Translations under genes and position numbers: made by a program | Assembly: GCF_042434915.1 (NCBI RefSeq) | Contig: NZ_CP170198.1 | Span: 3,604,369-3,668,368, forward strand | Reading direction: 5' to 3' | Source of the DNA: Aquimarina sp042434915 | GTDB lineage: Bacteria > Bacteroidota > Bacteroidia > Flavobacteriales > Flavobacteriaceae | DNA length: 64,000 nt | Part shown: piece by piece, positions 9,271 to 21,100 of the stretch | Numbering within the stretch: the stretch's first letter is position 1 | Layout of the letters: each line of letters opens with the position of its first letter | The notes under the pieces: generated by a model | Database searches by the model: none | What the model was told of the DNA's origin: nothing | What the model saw: the letters and a program-made list of their open reading frames with translations, nothing else

Positions 9271-12200
9271 ATGGATATAGCTTCTTTAATAAAAGAATTA
9301 AGAGAAAATGAGGTGGTTGTAAAATTGGTTGATAACCAATTAGAAATTATCTCATTAAAAGAAAAAATTGACACGAGACTTCTTGAAAAGTTGAAAGCGC
9401 AAAAACAAGAAGTAATGGATTATTTGTCATTAATTTCTATTAAAAACATATATAAGGAAATTCCAAAAGTAGAAAGTTTAGATTCATACCCTGTATCCAA
9501 CGCACAACTTAGAATATGGTTAGAATCCCAATCTGAAAAGGCTTCTGTTGCATATAATATGCCTTTCGAAATGTATTTGAAAGGCGATTATGATATTGCT
9601 ATTTTAGAAAAAGCAATACAATACATTATTGATAGGCATGAAATATTACGAACTGTATTTAAGTTAGATACCCAAAAAGAATTAAGACAATATATATTGT
9701 CACAACTGGAATTAGATTATAAAATTGATTATAAGGATTTTAGTGAGAATCCTGAAGGTGAAAATCTAGCCAAAGAATATATAAGAACACAGGCAAACAT
9801 TCCTTTCGATTTAGAGCAAGGACCTTTAATAAGGGTAAGTGTATTACAATATAAAAAGCAGTCATATATTTTCATTTGCAATCTTCATCATATTATTTGC
9901 GATGCATGGTCTCTTCCTATCTTAAAAAAAGAAATCCTTTCGGTATATCAAAGTTTAAATACTAAAAAAAAACCAGAATTACCAGAATTAAGAATTCAGT
10001 ATAAAGATTATACTTCTTGGTATTTGAAGAGTTTGCAAGGTGAGTTTTTAATAAAACAGAAAGAATACTGGTTAAACCAATTTACTGATGAAGTACCCGC
10101 GCTTGAATTTCCATTAAAAAGCACACGATTTCCTGTCAAAACGTATAATGGGCAAACCTTAAAAACATATTTTGGAAAAAAGCAAGCAGAGTTGATTCAT
10201 ACTTATCAGCATCAAAAAGAAGGGTCTTTATATATGGTGATGTTAAGTACGCTCTATATAATGCTTAGTAGATATACTGGTACCGATGATATAGTTATTG
10301 GTAGCCCATTTGCTGCCCGAGAACATGCAGATTTGAAAAATCAAATAGGATTCTATACCAATACATTGGCAATAAGAAATAAACTGGAAAAAACAGATAC
10401 ATTTCACAGCTTTTTTGCCAAAGTAAAACAATCAGTTTTAGAAGCATATAATAACCAGCAATATCCTTTTGAAGAGATAGTTAAAAATCTAAAAATAAAA
10501 AAAGATCCTTCTAGGAACCCTCTTTTTGATACAATGCTAGTAGTATTACCAGATGACAAGACAGAAGTAATAAATGAAATAACGGAAGCAGAGATAAATA
10601 AAATTGTAATAGAAAAAAATACGACCAGCAAATTTGACCTTTTATTCTATATAGAAGAGGTTGGGACAAATATTTCTTTTAAGATAGAATATAATAGCGA
10701 TTTGTATGAAGAATCTATAATCAGACAATTTATAGAGAACTACAAAAAAATGGTCGAATTATTACTGCTAGAACCAGAAAAAAAAATAGCTACTATTAAT
10801 TATCTATCGAAAGAAGGAATATGTAACGCTGAAATAGACCTTGAAAAATATCAATCTCAAACGGTAATTTCATTATTTGAAAAACAAGTAGAAAAAACTC
10901 CTGAAGCGATTGCAGTTTGCTACAATAATAAATTCTTAACATACCAAGAATTAAACGAATCTGTAAATCAAATAGCTTTCTATTTAAAAAAGCAACACTC
11001 CAAAATAACGACAAAAAATGTAGGCGTACTGTTGGAACGCTCACATTTTAATGTGATGACAATGTTGGGGGTTATAAAATCGGGAGCTTGTTATGTTCCA
11101 ATAGATGCAAAATACCAAGAAGATCGCAAACAATATATAATAAACGATGCCGAAATAATGACTGTTATTTCGACTACTGATGTATGCGAAACATCTTTTA
11201 TAGGTTCTGCAAAAGTTACTCATTTAGATACTTTTAATTTTTCTGAATGGGATTCTAAAAATCCGGCAATAATAAATTTATTAGATGATCCCGCTTTTAT
11301 TATCTACACATCTGGGTCTACGGGTAATCCTAAAGGAGTAGTTCAAACTCATAAAATGCTAAGTAATCTTATTCAATGGAATATGTATGATGCTCATATA
11401 ATGACTGGATTAAAGCATTTACAATACACTTCATTTAGTTTTGATGTGTCTTTACAGGATTGCTGGTTTGTGCTTAGTAGCGGAGGAACGTTGTATATTA
11501 CTCCTGAATCAATGAAAATTGATTTTTTAAAACTCTCCCAGTATATTGTAGAAAATAAACTAGAAGTACTTTCTTTCCCTTTTTCTGCATTATCAAATTT
11601 TTTTAAGTATGTAGATAAAGAGTTTTATAAAAAGCACCAATTAAAACATATTATTTCATCTGGAGAACAGCTTACAATAGACAAAGCTTTGGAAAGTTTT
11701 TTGTTAAGTTCTTCAGAAGTAAAACTTCATAATCACTACGGGCCCTCAGAAACACACGTGGTAACTAGTCATACATTATCTGTAGAAGAAAATGGTATAA
11801 TTAAATATGTTCCTATAGGGAAACCTATAGCGAATACGACTATATATATATTAGATGCAAGTCTTCAACCCGTACCAGAAAAAGTTATTGGAGAGATTTA
11901 TATAGGAGGTGATAATTTAGCAAAAGGATACGTGAAACTACCAGAATTAACCAAGGAACGTTTTATAGTCAATCCATTTCAAAAAGAAGATCGTTTATAT
12001 AAAACAGGAGATTTGGGGTATAAAAATGATAAAGGAATTATAACCTATTTGGGTAGAAACGATGATCAAGTAAAAATTAGAGGATATAGAATAGAACTCA
12101 CCGAAATAAGGAATGCTCTTTTATCTCAGAGTAATATTCATCAAGCTTATATAGATGTTTTGGATAGGAAAGATGAAAAAGCAATTGTAGCATTCATTAC

Positions 12201-12687
12201 AGCTGCAGACGAAGTTGATAAACAACTTTTACGGAAACAACTCGGTCAGCAATTACCAGAATATATGATACCTTCTTATATAGTAGTGGTGGATCATATT
12301 CCACTTACTTCAAATGGGAAGATCGATAAAAAGAAATTACCAAGTGTAACAGATGAAGCATTAGTAAAAGCCAAATATACAGCTCCAAAAACTCAAATTG
12401 AAAAAGAATTAGTAGTGATTTGGGAAAACGTATTGGGGGTTTCTTCTATAGGGATTCTAGACAATTTTTTTGAATTGGGAGGTCATTCTTTATACATAAC
12501 TCGCATGCTATATGAAATAAATGAGGTATTTGAGATTAAACTACAAATAAAAAGTGTCTTCGCCTCACAAAATATACAAGAGTTAGCTAAGGTAGTAGAA
12601 GATGAGGTAGTATTTAAAAATGGAGTATCAGGAAATCAAACAGAACAAATTAAAACCGACAAGAATTCAGAAATATGGGAAATCTAA
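9271..12687 (+). CDS. Single-module NRPS with TubC docking domain, C-A-T, predicted Pro
   Basis: About 1138 residues if started at ATG 9271; an in-frame ATG at 9235 overlaps the upstream gene. I prefer 9271 because the docking fold normally begins right at a start like MDIASLIKEL. Residues 1-55 are a TubC-type N-terminal docking domain, which recognises the end of the preceding NRPS or PKS protein. C domain about 70-495 with HHIICDA at 206, where the usual Gly of HHxxxDG is Ala. A domain about 533-1015 with A3 motif YTSGSTGNPKG. Specificity residues read as DVQSISHVVK, close to the DVQxIAHVVK codes known for Pro. T domain with GGHS Ser at about 1073. It probably receives the Ala-Ile-Ala chain from the preceding protein and adds Pro. 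The stop overlaps the start of the next gene by 13 bp, so translation is probably coupled. Confidence 0.93.
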   Translation: MDIASLIKELRENEVVVKLVDNQLEIISLKEKIDTRLLEKLKAQKQEVMDYLSLISIKNIYKEIPKVESLDSYPVSNAQLRIWLESQSEKASVAYNMPFEMYLKGDYDIAILEKAIQYIIDRHEILRTVFKLDTQKELRQYILSQLELDYKIDYKDFSENPEGENLAKEYIRTQANIPFDLEQGPLIRVSVLQYKKQSYIFICNLHHIICDAWSLPILKKEILSVYQSLNTKKKPELPELRIQYKDYTSWYLKSLQGEFLIKQKEYWLNQFTDEVPALEFPLKSTRFPVKTYNGQTLKTYFGKKQAELIHTYQHQKEGSLYMVMLSTLYIMLSRYTGTDDIVIGSPFAAREHADLKNQIGFYTNTLAIRNKLEKTDTFHSFFAKVKQSVLEAYNNQQYPFEEIVKNLKIKKDPSRNPLFDTMLVVLPDDKTEVINEITEAEINKIVIEKNTTSKFDLLFYIEEVGTNISFKIEYNSDLYEESIIRQFIENYKKMVELLLLEPEKKIATINYLSKEGICNAEIDLEKYQSQTVISLFEKQVEKTPEAIAVCYNNKFLTYQELNESVNQIAFYLKKQHSKITTKNVGVLLERSHFNVMTMLGVIKSGACYVPIDAKYQEDRKQYIINDAEIMTVISTTDVCETSFIGSAKVTHLDTFNFSEWDSKNPAIINLLDDPAFIIYTSGSTGNPKGVVQTHKMLSNLIQWNMYDAHIMTGLKHLQYTSFSFDVSLQDCWFVLSSGGTLYITPESMKIDFLKLSQYIVENKLEVLSFPFSALSNFFKYVDKEFYKKHQLKHIISSGEQLTIDKALESFLLSSSEVKLHNHYGPSETHVVTSHTLSVEENGIIKYVPIGKPIANTTIYILDASLQPVPEKVIGEIYIGGDNLAKGYVKLPELTKERFIVNPFQKEDRLYKTGDLGYKNDKGIITYLGRNDDQVKIRGYRIELTEIRNALLSQSNIHQAYIDVLDRKDEKAIVAFITAADEVDKQLLRKQLGQQLPEYMIPSYIVVVDHIPLTSNGKIDKKKLPSVTDEALVKAKYTAPKTQIEKELVVIWENVLGVSSIGILDNFFELGGHSLYITRMLYEINEVFEIKLQIKSVFASQNIQELAKVVEDEVVFKNGVSGNQTEQIKTDKNSEIWEI

Positions 12688-15600
12688 GCATTAAGCAAAA
12701 ATTAACTGAATTAATCCTAGAAGGGATACGTTTTGAGGTTTCTCAAGATAAGTTATTGATAAAAGGAGATCTAAAATCTTTAAATGATAAGGATAAGAAG
12801 TTTTTGAAAGACAATAAAGTAGATATTATTTCTTTAATTGAAAATCAAATACAAGAAATTCCTGTAGTACAGAAAGTAAATAAAAGCACTCCTAAGCCCC
12901 TTTCATTTTCTCAACAAAGCTTATGGTTATTGGATAAAATCAATAATGGGAGTAATCATTATAACTTAAACTCTGCTTTTAAATTAAAAGGTAAAGTTGA
13001 TTATAAAGCATTAGATAAAACTTTTTTGACTATTCTACAAAGGCATGAAAGTTTACGCACTTATTTTTTGGTAGATCAGTCAGGAGAGCCTATTCAAAAA
13101 ACTCAAACCATAACCGATTTCAATATTATTGCAGAAAAATTAGATACATCTTTAGAGAATTATGAATCGAATATTATACAAAAAATAGAAGAAGAAGCAT
13201 GTAGGGTGTTTGATCTAACCAAAGATTTGTTACTGAGTGTCCGACTCTTAAAACTAAATCAAGAAGAACATATTTTAACTGTTACGATGCATCATATAGC
13301 ATCTGATGGTTGGTCAATGGGAATTTTAGTTAATGAATTTAATACTTTATATACTAGTTATATTAATGGCGAGACGAACCCTTTACCTGAATTAAAGATA
13401 CAATATTCTGACTATGCATATTGGCAAAGACAATGGTTAAAAGGCAAGGTATTAGAGGAGCAGACAAATTATTGGAAAAATCAACTTTCTGATTTACCAG
13501 TATTACACAGTCTACCATTAGATAAATCTAGGCCTATTATGCAAAGTTTTAATGGAGATACTTATAATTCTTATATAGATAAAAATGTGCTTAAATCTTT
13601 ATATGATTTATGCAAATTAGAGGCAGCCTCCTTGTTTATGGGGATACATGCTGCATTTAGTAGTTTGCTAGCAAGGTATAGTAATGAAACAGATATAGTA
13701 TTAGGAACCCCTATCGCAAACCGAGAAAAAGCTGAAACATCAGATTTAGTTGGCTTTTTTATGAATCTTTTAGTTTTAAGAAGCGATTTGTCGCAAAAAC
13801 CTAGTTTTAGAGAATTACTAAGACAAAGTAAGAAAATGCTTGAAGAGGCTTATGAACATCAACAAATGCCTTTTGAAAAATTAGTAGAAGCCTTAGAAGC
13901 AAAAAGGAATTTAAGTCATAATCCGCTATTTCAAATTTTATTAACACTCCAGAATAATCAACAAGGAAAATTTTCTTTGCCAGGTGTGGTTATGGAACCT
14001 GCTAATTATGGAAAAGGAAATAGCGCTAAATATGATCTTAGCTTAAACATAACAGAAAATCCTGAAGGGCTCTGTCTGTCTTGGGAATACAATACAGATC
14101 TATTTAAAGAAGATACCATAATTCGTATGGCTGAGCATTTCGAAACATTACTAACCTCTTTATTAGATCATTTAGACGAAAATATTTTTAAAGTAAATAT
14201 GACCAATGAAAGGGAAGAAAATGAAATTTACAAACATTTACAAGGAGAAGTAGTAGAAATCAGTAATAGTGATTGTGCCGTTGAATCATTTAATCATCAG
14301 ATTAAAAATATACCAAATCAAACAGCCGTTATTTGTAACGATGTTTCTTATAGTTATAAACAATTAGGAGAAAAAGTAGATTCGATTGCTCAGTTTTTAT
14401 TGAATCAAGGAGTTCAAAACGGTGATAATGTAGGTATATGTTTATTACGAAATACTGAAATGGTAGCTGCAATTTTTGCTTGCTTTAGAGTTGGGGCAGT
14501 ATACATACCTCTTGATCCCGTTTATCCTTCAGAAAGAAGAAATCAAATTATAAATGATGCCCAACTAAAATGTATTGTAACGTTAAAACCATTAAGAGAA
14601 CTGTATTTAAAAGAGGGATCTAATGAGGATTTCGTCTATCTTGATCAGCTCAAATTTCAAAAAGAAAATAAAAAAACAATATCAGATTATAAAGATAGTG
14701 ATGTAGCATACATCATTTTTACATCAGGTACAACAGGAAAACCTAAAGGAATTGAAGTAACTCATAAAAATTTAAGTAACCTTTTAAAAGGATTAGATGT
14801 TTCGTTTGGTAGTAAAACTAAACAAAAATGGCTTGCACAAACTAGTGTAAATTTTGATATTTCTGTTTTAGAACTTATTTGGACAATTTCAAGAGGACAG
14901 ACTATAGTACTTCAACAATCAAATCCATTTAAGTTACTACCACCAGATCGATTAAGCCTAACTAAAGAAATTGATTTCAGTGTCATGTTTTTTGGAGCAG
15001 ACAAAAATGATGATCAGAAGTATGATCTGCTATTAGAAACAGCAAAATTTGCAGATAAAAACGATTTCACGGCTATATGGACACCTGAACGTCATTTTGG
15101 AGAGTTTGGAGGCGCATATGCAAGTCCTTCTGTATTAGGCTCAGCATTGTCTGTTTTAACTCAAAATATAAGTATTAGGGCAGGTAGCGTTGTTTTGCCT
15201 TTACATGATTCAATTAGTATTGCAGAAGAATGGTCGATAGTAGATAATTTAAGTAATGGAAGAGTAGGTATAAGTATTGCTTCAGGGTGGCATCCAAATG
15301 ATTTTGTTATTTCAAATTCGAATTATAATAATCGTCATCAGGAAATGAGAGACAGGGTTTCGGAACTAAAAGATCTTTGGAAAGGGGAACCAGTGGTAAG
15401 AAAAAATGGAGCAGATAAAGATTTTACGATTAAAATTCGACCGATTCCGATTCAAAAAGAATTACCAATATGGATTACAGCTGCAGGTAATCCAGAAACC
15501 TTTAGATATGCAGGAGAGATTGGAGCAAATATTCTTACCCATATGCTTGGGCAATCTCAAGAAAAGTTAGAAGAGAATATTAAAGTTTATCATAAAGCAT

Positions 15601-18134
15601 TAATAGATAACGGGTTTAATGTTGAAGAAAAGAAAGTTTCCTTGATGCTTCATACGTATATCGATTCATCAGAGAATGTTGCCTTAGGAATTAGCAAGAA
15701 GCCTTTTAAAGAGTATTTAGGATCTTCTATAAAATTAATGGAGCCAATGGCTCAAGAGCTAGGACTGGATGTAAACACACAGAGTGAAGAGCTTATTGAG
15801 ATGGCGTATCAAAAATTTAGTAAGGAAAACACACTGTTTGGCTCTCCTGAATCTTGTCAGAAAATGTTGTTTAATATTCAAAATATTGGAGTTACAGAAG
15901 TAGCATGTTTGGTAGATTTTGGAGTGGAAAGTGAAAAAGTATTGTCTGGACTTAAAAAGATTGTTGAAACTAAAAATATATACCGCTCATATATAAGTCT
16001 TAATAGAGTATTGAATACAGATAATCAAAAAACAGAATTAGACCTGATTAACGATCATAAGATTACTCATGTACAAATGACACCGTCTCAGTCAAAACTT
16101 GTAGTAGATCTTTACAATCAGACTCAAAATAAAGAATTATCATCGGTTCAACATTGGTTTATAGGAGGAGAAGCAATACATAAAGATGTAATAAAAGGGC
16201 TAAGTACCATTATCAATTCTAATTGTAAGCTATATAATATGTATGGTCCTACCGAAACAACAGTTTGGTCTGCTTGGAGGGAGATTAATAGTAAAGATAT
16301 CAATATTGGTACCCCGATAATTAATACAGATTTATTGCTGCTTAATGGGGATGAACAACAAGTGCCAATAGGAGTAGTAGGAGAACTTTTTATAGGGGGA
16401 TTAGGTGTAGCAAAGGGGTACTATAATAATCCAGAACTTACTGATAAAAATTTTAAGGACATAAAACATTCTTATTATGGTAACAATAGATTTTATAAAA
16501 CAGGTGATTTAATGAAACTAACTGCAAATGGTACTTTTGAGTACATTGGCAGAAAAGATAATCAAATCAAGGTAAATGGTTATCGTGTAGAACTTGAAGA
16601 TATAGAAAAAACAATCTCTGAAGTTTCTGGTGTAAACGATTGTAAAGTAGTACCAATCGTAAAAGACCATGAGGTATCCCTGTCGGCATATGTAGTAAAA
16701 GAAGATATTGTTTATGGAGATTATGAAGATCTTCCTGTCGAAAAACAAGCAAGACCATTTCATTTTACAGATGGTAGTACTGTATATCATCAATCTGACA
16801 GGCAATTGGCAATGTTATATCAAGAGATAATAGAGGACGGTATCTATTTTAAACATGGTATATCGATACCCGAAAATGGTTTAGTTCTGGATATAGGAGC
16901 AAATATCGGCACATTTAGTATAGATGTAAATCAAAGACAACCTAGCGCAACCATTATTGCATTCGAACCTATTCCACAGATTTTTTCAGCTTTAAAGAAA
17001 AATTTTGAGCATCGCCAAATAAAAGGGCGTGTCATGAACTATGGAGTATCTAATAAAAAAGAAAGAGCAACATTTTATTATTATCCAGAAATGGCAGGTA
17101 TGTCAGGAAGGTTTGCTGATAAGGAAACAATATTAAATGCAATTGAAAAATATATAGAACATGATAAAGAGGTTTTAGAAGAAGGAACAAATGATTTGTC
17201 TGGAGAAAAACAAAAAATAGCCCAATCGCTCTATGATAATATAGACGGACCAAATGGTTTATCAGATGAGTTTAAACAATATTTGTCATCGTTGTATTTC
17301 TCAGAAGAAGTTGATTGCCAATTGACTACTGTTTCTGATGTTATAGATGAACTAAACATACAAACAATTGATTTATTAAAATTGGATGTAGAGAAAAGTG
17401 AATGTTTGGTTTTAGAAGGAATTCGACCAGAACATTGGTCTATGATTCGGCATCTTGCTGTTGAGGTAGATGGGGACAATAATCTAGATATTATTACAAA
17501 CCTACTTAATAATAATGGATATACAGTAAATGTCGAGGAGTTGGTAATGAGTGATACCAATGCTCCAAAGGAAGAAAATACCTATATGTTGTATGCAACT
17601 AATAATAACCATGGAATAGAACAAAATGGTTCTGCTATAGAGCAATTACATGCGCAAACGGATGAAGGTACAATTAAAGATTTTTTAAAACGTAAACTTC
17701 CTGATTATATGAATCCCAGGGATATTGTTTTTGTCCCCGCTATACCATTGATGGAAAATGGAAAAGTGGATATGATAAAATTAAAAGAATTTAAGCCCAA
17801 AAAAATAGTATCAAATGATATCCCAAAATTAACGAATAAAACCGAATTAGATATTTACCGTATTTGGTGTGAAGTTTTAAACAAGGAAAATATCCCTTAC
17901 CATGTTAGTATTTTTGAAGCAGGCGGAAATTCTATTAAAATAGTCTTGTTGCACGAAAAATTACAAAAAGAGTTTGGTGTTAATTTTTCTTTAATTGAGT
18001 TGTTTCGTAATCCTACAATTCCACAACAAGCAAAATTGATTCAAAATACCAATAATCAAGAGGATAATACTGTTAATAAAGCAGTAAATAAAGGTGCTGC
18101 TAGAAGGAATGCTCGTGCCAACAAAATTAACTGA
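12675..18134 (+). CDS. NRPS module C-A-T with luciferase-like monooxygenase and FkbM methyltransferase inserted in the A domain, predicted Gly
   Basis: 1819 residues. TubC docking domain 1-58; C domain about 75-515 with MHHIASDGWS; A domain start at about 535. After the A4 region (NFDISVLELIW) the A domain is interrupted at about 765-1100 by a flavin-dependent luciferase-like monooxygenase (TPERHFGEFGG, SGWHPNDF), of the type embedded in secondary-metabolite synthetases such as myxothiazol MtaG. The A domain resumes at about 1105 (YGPTETTVWS) and is interrupted again at about 1350-1640 by an FkbM-family SAM methyltransferase (VLDIGANIGTFS, AFEPIP, LLKLDVEKSE). A10 (MENGKVD) lies at about 1690, then the T domain (AGGNS, about 1748). 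Specificity residues read DILQFGMVWK, close to DILQLGLIWK for Gly. Inferred role: load Gly, hydroxylate its alpha carbon, methylate the hydroxyl. In MtaG the hydroxylation leads to chain cleavage to a primary amide, so that outcome is also possible here. A PKS module follows 15 bp later. Confidence 0.93.
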   Translation: MGNLSIKQKLTELILEGIRFEVSQDKLLIKGDLKSLNDKDKKFLKDNKVDIISLIENQIQEIPVVQKVNKSTPKPLSFSQQSLWLLDKINNGSNHYNLNSAFKLKGKVDYKALDKTFLTILQRHESLRTYFLVDQSGEPIQKTQTITDFNIIAEKLDTSLENYESNIIQKIEEEACRVFDLTKDLLLSVRLLKLNQEEHILTVTMHHIASDGWSMGILVNEFNTLYTSYINGETNPLPELKIQYSDYAYWQRQWLKGKVLEEQTNYWKNQLSDLPVLHSLPLDKSRPIMQSFNGDTYNSYIDKNVLKSLYDLCKLEAASLFMGIHAAFSSLLARYSNETDIVLGTPIANREKAETSDLVGFFMNLLVLRSDLSQKPSFRELLRQSKKMLEEAYEHQQMPFEKLVEALEAKRNLSHNPLFQILLTLQNNQQGKFSLPGVVMEPANYGKGNSAKYDLSLNITENPEGLCLSWEYNTDLFKEDTIIRMAEHFETLLTSLLDHLDENIFKVNMTNEREENEIYKHLQGEVVEISNSDCAVESFNHQIKNIPNQTAVICNDVSYSYKQLGEKVDSIAQFLLNQGVQNGDNVGICLLRNTEMVAAIFACFRVGAVYIPLDPVYPSERRNQIINDAQLKCIVTLKPLRELYLKEGSNEDFVYLDQLKFQKENKKTISDYKDSDVAYIIFTSGTTGKPKGIEVTHKNLSNLLKGLDVSFGSKTKQKWLAQTSVNFDISVLELIWTISRGQTIVLQQSNPFKLLPPDRLSLTKEIDFSVMFFGADKNDDQKYDLLLETAKFADKNDFTAIWTPERHFGEFGGAYASPSVLGSALSVLTQNISIRAGSVVLPLHDSISIAEEWSIVDNLSNGRVGISIASGWHPNDFVISNSNYNNRHQEMRDRVSELKDLWKGEPVVRKNGADKDFTIKIRPIPIQKELPIWITAAGNPETFRYAGEIGANILTHMLGQSQEKLEENIKVYHKALIDNGFNVEEKKVSLMLHTYIDSSENVALGISKKPFKEYLGSSIKLMEPMAQELGLDVNTQSEELIEMAYQKFSKENTLFGSPESCQKMLFNIQNIGVTEVACLVDFGVESEKVLSGLKKIVETKNIYRSYISLNRVLNTDNQKTELDLINDHKITHVQMTPSQSKLVVDLYNQTQNKELSSVQHWFIGGEAIHKDVIKGLSTIINSNCKLYNMYGPTETTVWSAWREINSKDINIGTPIINTDLLLLNGDEQQVPIGVVGELFIGGLGVAKGYYNNPELTDKNFKDIKHSYYGNNRFYKTGDLMKLTANGTFEYIGRKDNQIKVNGYRVELEDIEKTISEVSGVNDCKVVPIVKDHEVSLSAYVVKEDIVYGDYEDLPVEKQARPFHFTDGSTVYHQSDRQLAMLYQEIIEDGIYFKHGISIPENGLVLDIGANIGTFSIDVNQRQPSATIIAFEPIPQIFSALKKNFEHRQIKGRVMNYGVSNKKERATFYYYPEMAGMSGRFADKETILNAIEKYIEHDKEVLEEGTNDLSGEKQKIAQSLYDNIDGPNGLSDEFKQYLSSLYFSEEVDCQLTTVSDVIDELNIQTIDLLKLDVEKSECLVLEGIRPEHWSMIRHLAVEVDGDNNLDIITNLLNNNGYTVNVEELVMSDTNAPKEENTYMLYATNNNHGIEQNGSAIEQLHAQTDEGTIKDFLKRKLPDYMNPRDIVFVPAIPLMENGKVDMIKLKEFKPKKIVSNDIPKLTNKTELDIYRIWCEVLNKENIPYHVSIFEAGGNSIKIVLLHEKLQKEFGVNFSLIELFRNPTIPQQAKLIQNTNNQEDNTVNKAVNKGAARRNARANKIN

Positions 18135-18149
18135 TATAATCTGGAAAAA

Positions 18150-21100
18150 ATGAAACAAGTTTCTGAAAATGATATTGCTATAATAGGAATGGCTGGTCGT
18201 TTCCCTAAAGCAAATAATATAGATGAGTATTGGCAAAATCTTATTAATGGAATAAGCAGTATTTGCAAAGCCGATGAAGAGAATATCCTTGCTTCTGGAA
18301 TTTCTAGAGATATTTTGAATCATAAACGTTTTGTAAATGCAAGTTCAAGACTTGATGATGCAAAATATTTTGATGCAGATTTCTTTGGATTATCAAATGC
18401 AGAAGCGCTACTTATGGATCCTCAAATTCGGTTGTTATTGCAAACAAGTTGGCATGCAATTGAAGATGCAGGATATGATACCAGCCGTCTTGATTTATCT
18501 ATTGGGAATTTTTGTGGAATGTCAACAAACTCTTATTTGTTACGAACCTTAAACACAAATTCTAAAAAAGAAGTAACAGATCCTTTACTATATAGAATTT
18601 TAAATGAAAAAGATTTTTTAGCAACATGGATATCTTATAAACTTAATTTAACGGGTCCAGCAATGAGTCTTCAAACCGCTTGTTCAACTTCATTACTAGC
18701 TGTTCATTTGGCGTGCCAAAGTCTATTGAATTATGAATGTGATATGGCTTTAGCTGGAGGGGTGTGTTTTGACTCAGATCAAGGTATAGGTTATATGCAT
18801 GTACCAGAATCAATATATTCAAAAGATGGTGCCTGTCGTCCTTTTGATAGTGAAGCAAGTGGTACAGTTACTGGTGATGGAGTGGGGAGTATTGTACTAA
18901 AAAGAGCATCAGATGCCATAAAAGACAAAGACAACATTTATGCATTAATTAAAGGTACAGCAACTAATAATGATGGAGGAAATAAACAGGGATACACAAC
19001 TCCAAGTGTAAATCTTCAGCGAGACGTTATTCTGGAAGCTCTTGCGGTTGCAGACATTAACCCAGAGACAATAGGTATGATAGAAGCTCACGGAACAGGG
19101 ACTTTAATTGGTGACCCTATAGAGGTTTCAGCTCTTTCAGAAGCATTTCGTCAATACACTAAAAAGGATCAATATTGCGCTATAGGCTCGGTAAAAAGTA
19201 ATATAGGACACTTGGATGCTGCAGCAGGAATAGCCTCAATTATTAAAGCAACTTTATGTGTTAATAAAGGTGCTCTTGTACCTAGTATTAATTTTTCAAA
19301 ACCAAACCCTACACTACAATTAGATTCTTCTCCTTTTTATGTAAGTCAAAACCATATTCCTTGGTCAGACCATTTTGATATTCGTAGAGCAGGAGTGAGT
19401 TCTTTAGGAGTAGGAGGAACGAACGTGCATATAATTGTAGAGGAGCCTCCACAAATAGTCAAACAAGAACCATGTAAGCGACCGTTTGTGATAGCTTTAT
19501 CTGCACTAAATCAAAAAAGCCTGCATATACAGAAAAAACAACTGGCTGAGCATATTCGTGCAAATCAAGATATATTGCTTGAGGATATTGAATTTACAAG
19601 TATATATGGAAGAAAGGTAATGCCTTATCAGTTCAGTGTAGTATGTAACAATAAGGAGGAATTGATAGCTCAATTGGTTGGCAATCAAAATGAAAAATGT
19701 TACGAAGGATATGGAAATATATCCGAAGGAGTATTTCTGTTTCCTGGCCAGGGGAGTCAATATCCTAATATGGCGATTGATTTATATCATAATAATGAAG
19801 CCGTTAGAAACGATATGGATTATTGCTTTGAATACTTGAAATCATTATATCATATTGATTTTAAAAAAATAGTTTTCTCTGATGATAGTGAAGTATTAAA
19901 TAAAACAGAAAATACACAAGTATCATTATTTATCATTGAATATTGTCTTGCTAAAGAATTATTAAGATCTGGAGTTACACCAAAAGCAATTATTGGTCAT
20001 AGTGTAGGAGAATATGTAGCAGCCTGTATTGTCGGTTGTATTGCATTAGAAGATGCTTTAAAACTAGTGTATCATCGAGGAAGACTAATGGGTGTGATGC
20101 CAAAAGGAGCTATGCTTTTAGTTCAGTTGACACAAAGTGAACTTAATCCCTTATTATTAGATACAATAGCTATTAGCGTATTTAATACTCATGATAATTT
20201 TGTTATTGGTGGTACAGAAGAAGATATTCGACAACAAAGTATGCTATTTGATATTAATAATATCAAATATAGAGCATTAAAAGTATCACATGCATATCAT
20301 ACCCAAATGATGAGTGATGTACTGGATGATTATGAAAAAATCTTATCAGAGGTCGAGTTTAAACATTTTAACACTAAGGTGTTTTCAACATGTACAGGGA
20401 ATTTGATAGAACCGCAATTATTCTGTTCAAAGCAATATTGGTTAGATCAGATAATACATCCCGTAAAATTTGTAGATGCAGTTGAGCATATCACTGATTA
20501 TTTTTCAAATCCAACTTTCATCGAGGTTGGTCCAGGTAATGGATTGTCTTCCTTTATCAAAACAATCTTTAATCAACAAGTAAGTACAGTTAATTTGCTT
20601 CCAAAAGCATCAATCAAAAATAATTCTTTACATAATTTTCATGAAGGAAAGGCACTCCTTTGTGCAAAAGGATTAGTATTTGATTTACCCGAAACACATG
20701 AAGGAAAAAGAATTTCCTTACCAGGTTATGCTTTTTCCAAAAACAGTTTTTGGAAACCTAAAATCAATATTAATTATAATGATTTTAGAGAAATAAAAGA
20801 ATCTTACCATCATACAAATGATAAATACTTAAGTGACAGATTAAGATCTTCTATTGAAATTGAAATCAATAACAAAAATGAAATTTCGGATGAGTTATTA
20901 AACAACTTAAGTGACTTGCACAAACAATATATAAATGATGTTAAAAAACTTTGTAGACTCAAAGATGAAAATTTATATAATGTAATCGAAGTATTATATG
21001 ATGATACTTCATTAAACAAAGAAGAAAATTCATTAACAAATGGTATAGAATTCAATAACAAAAGAAATGTTGGTAATGTTTTTGTCGAACCAATAACAGA

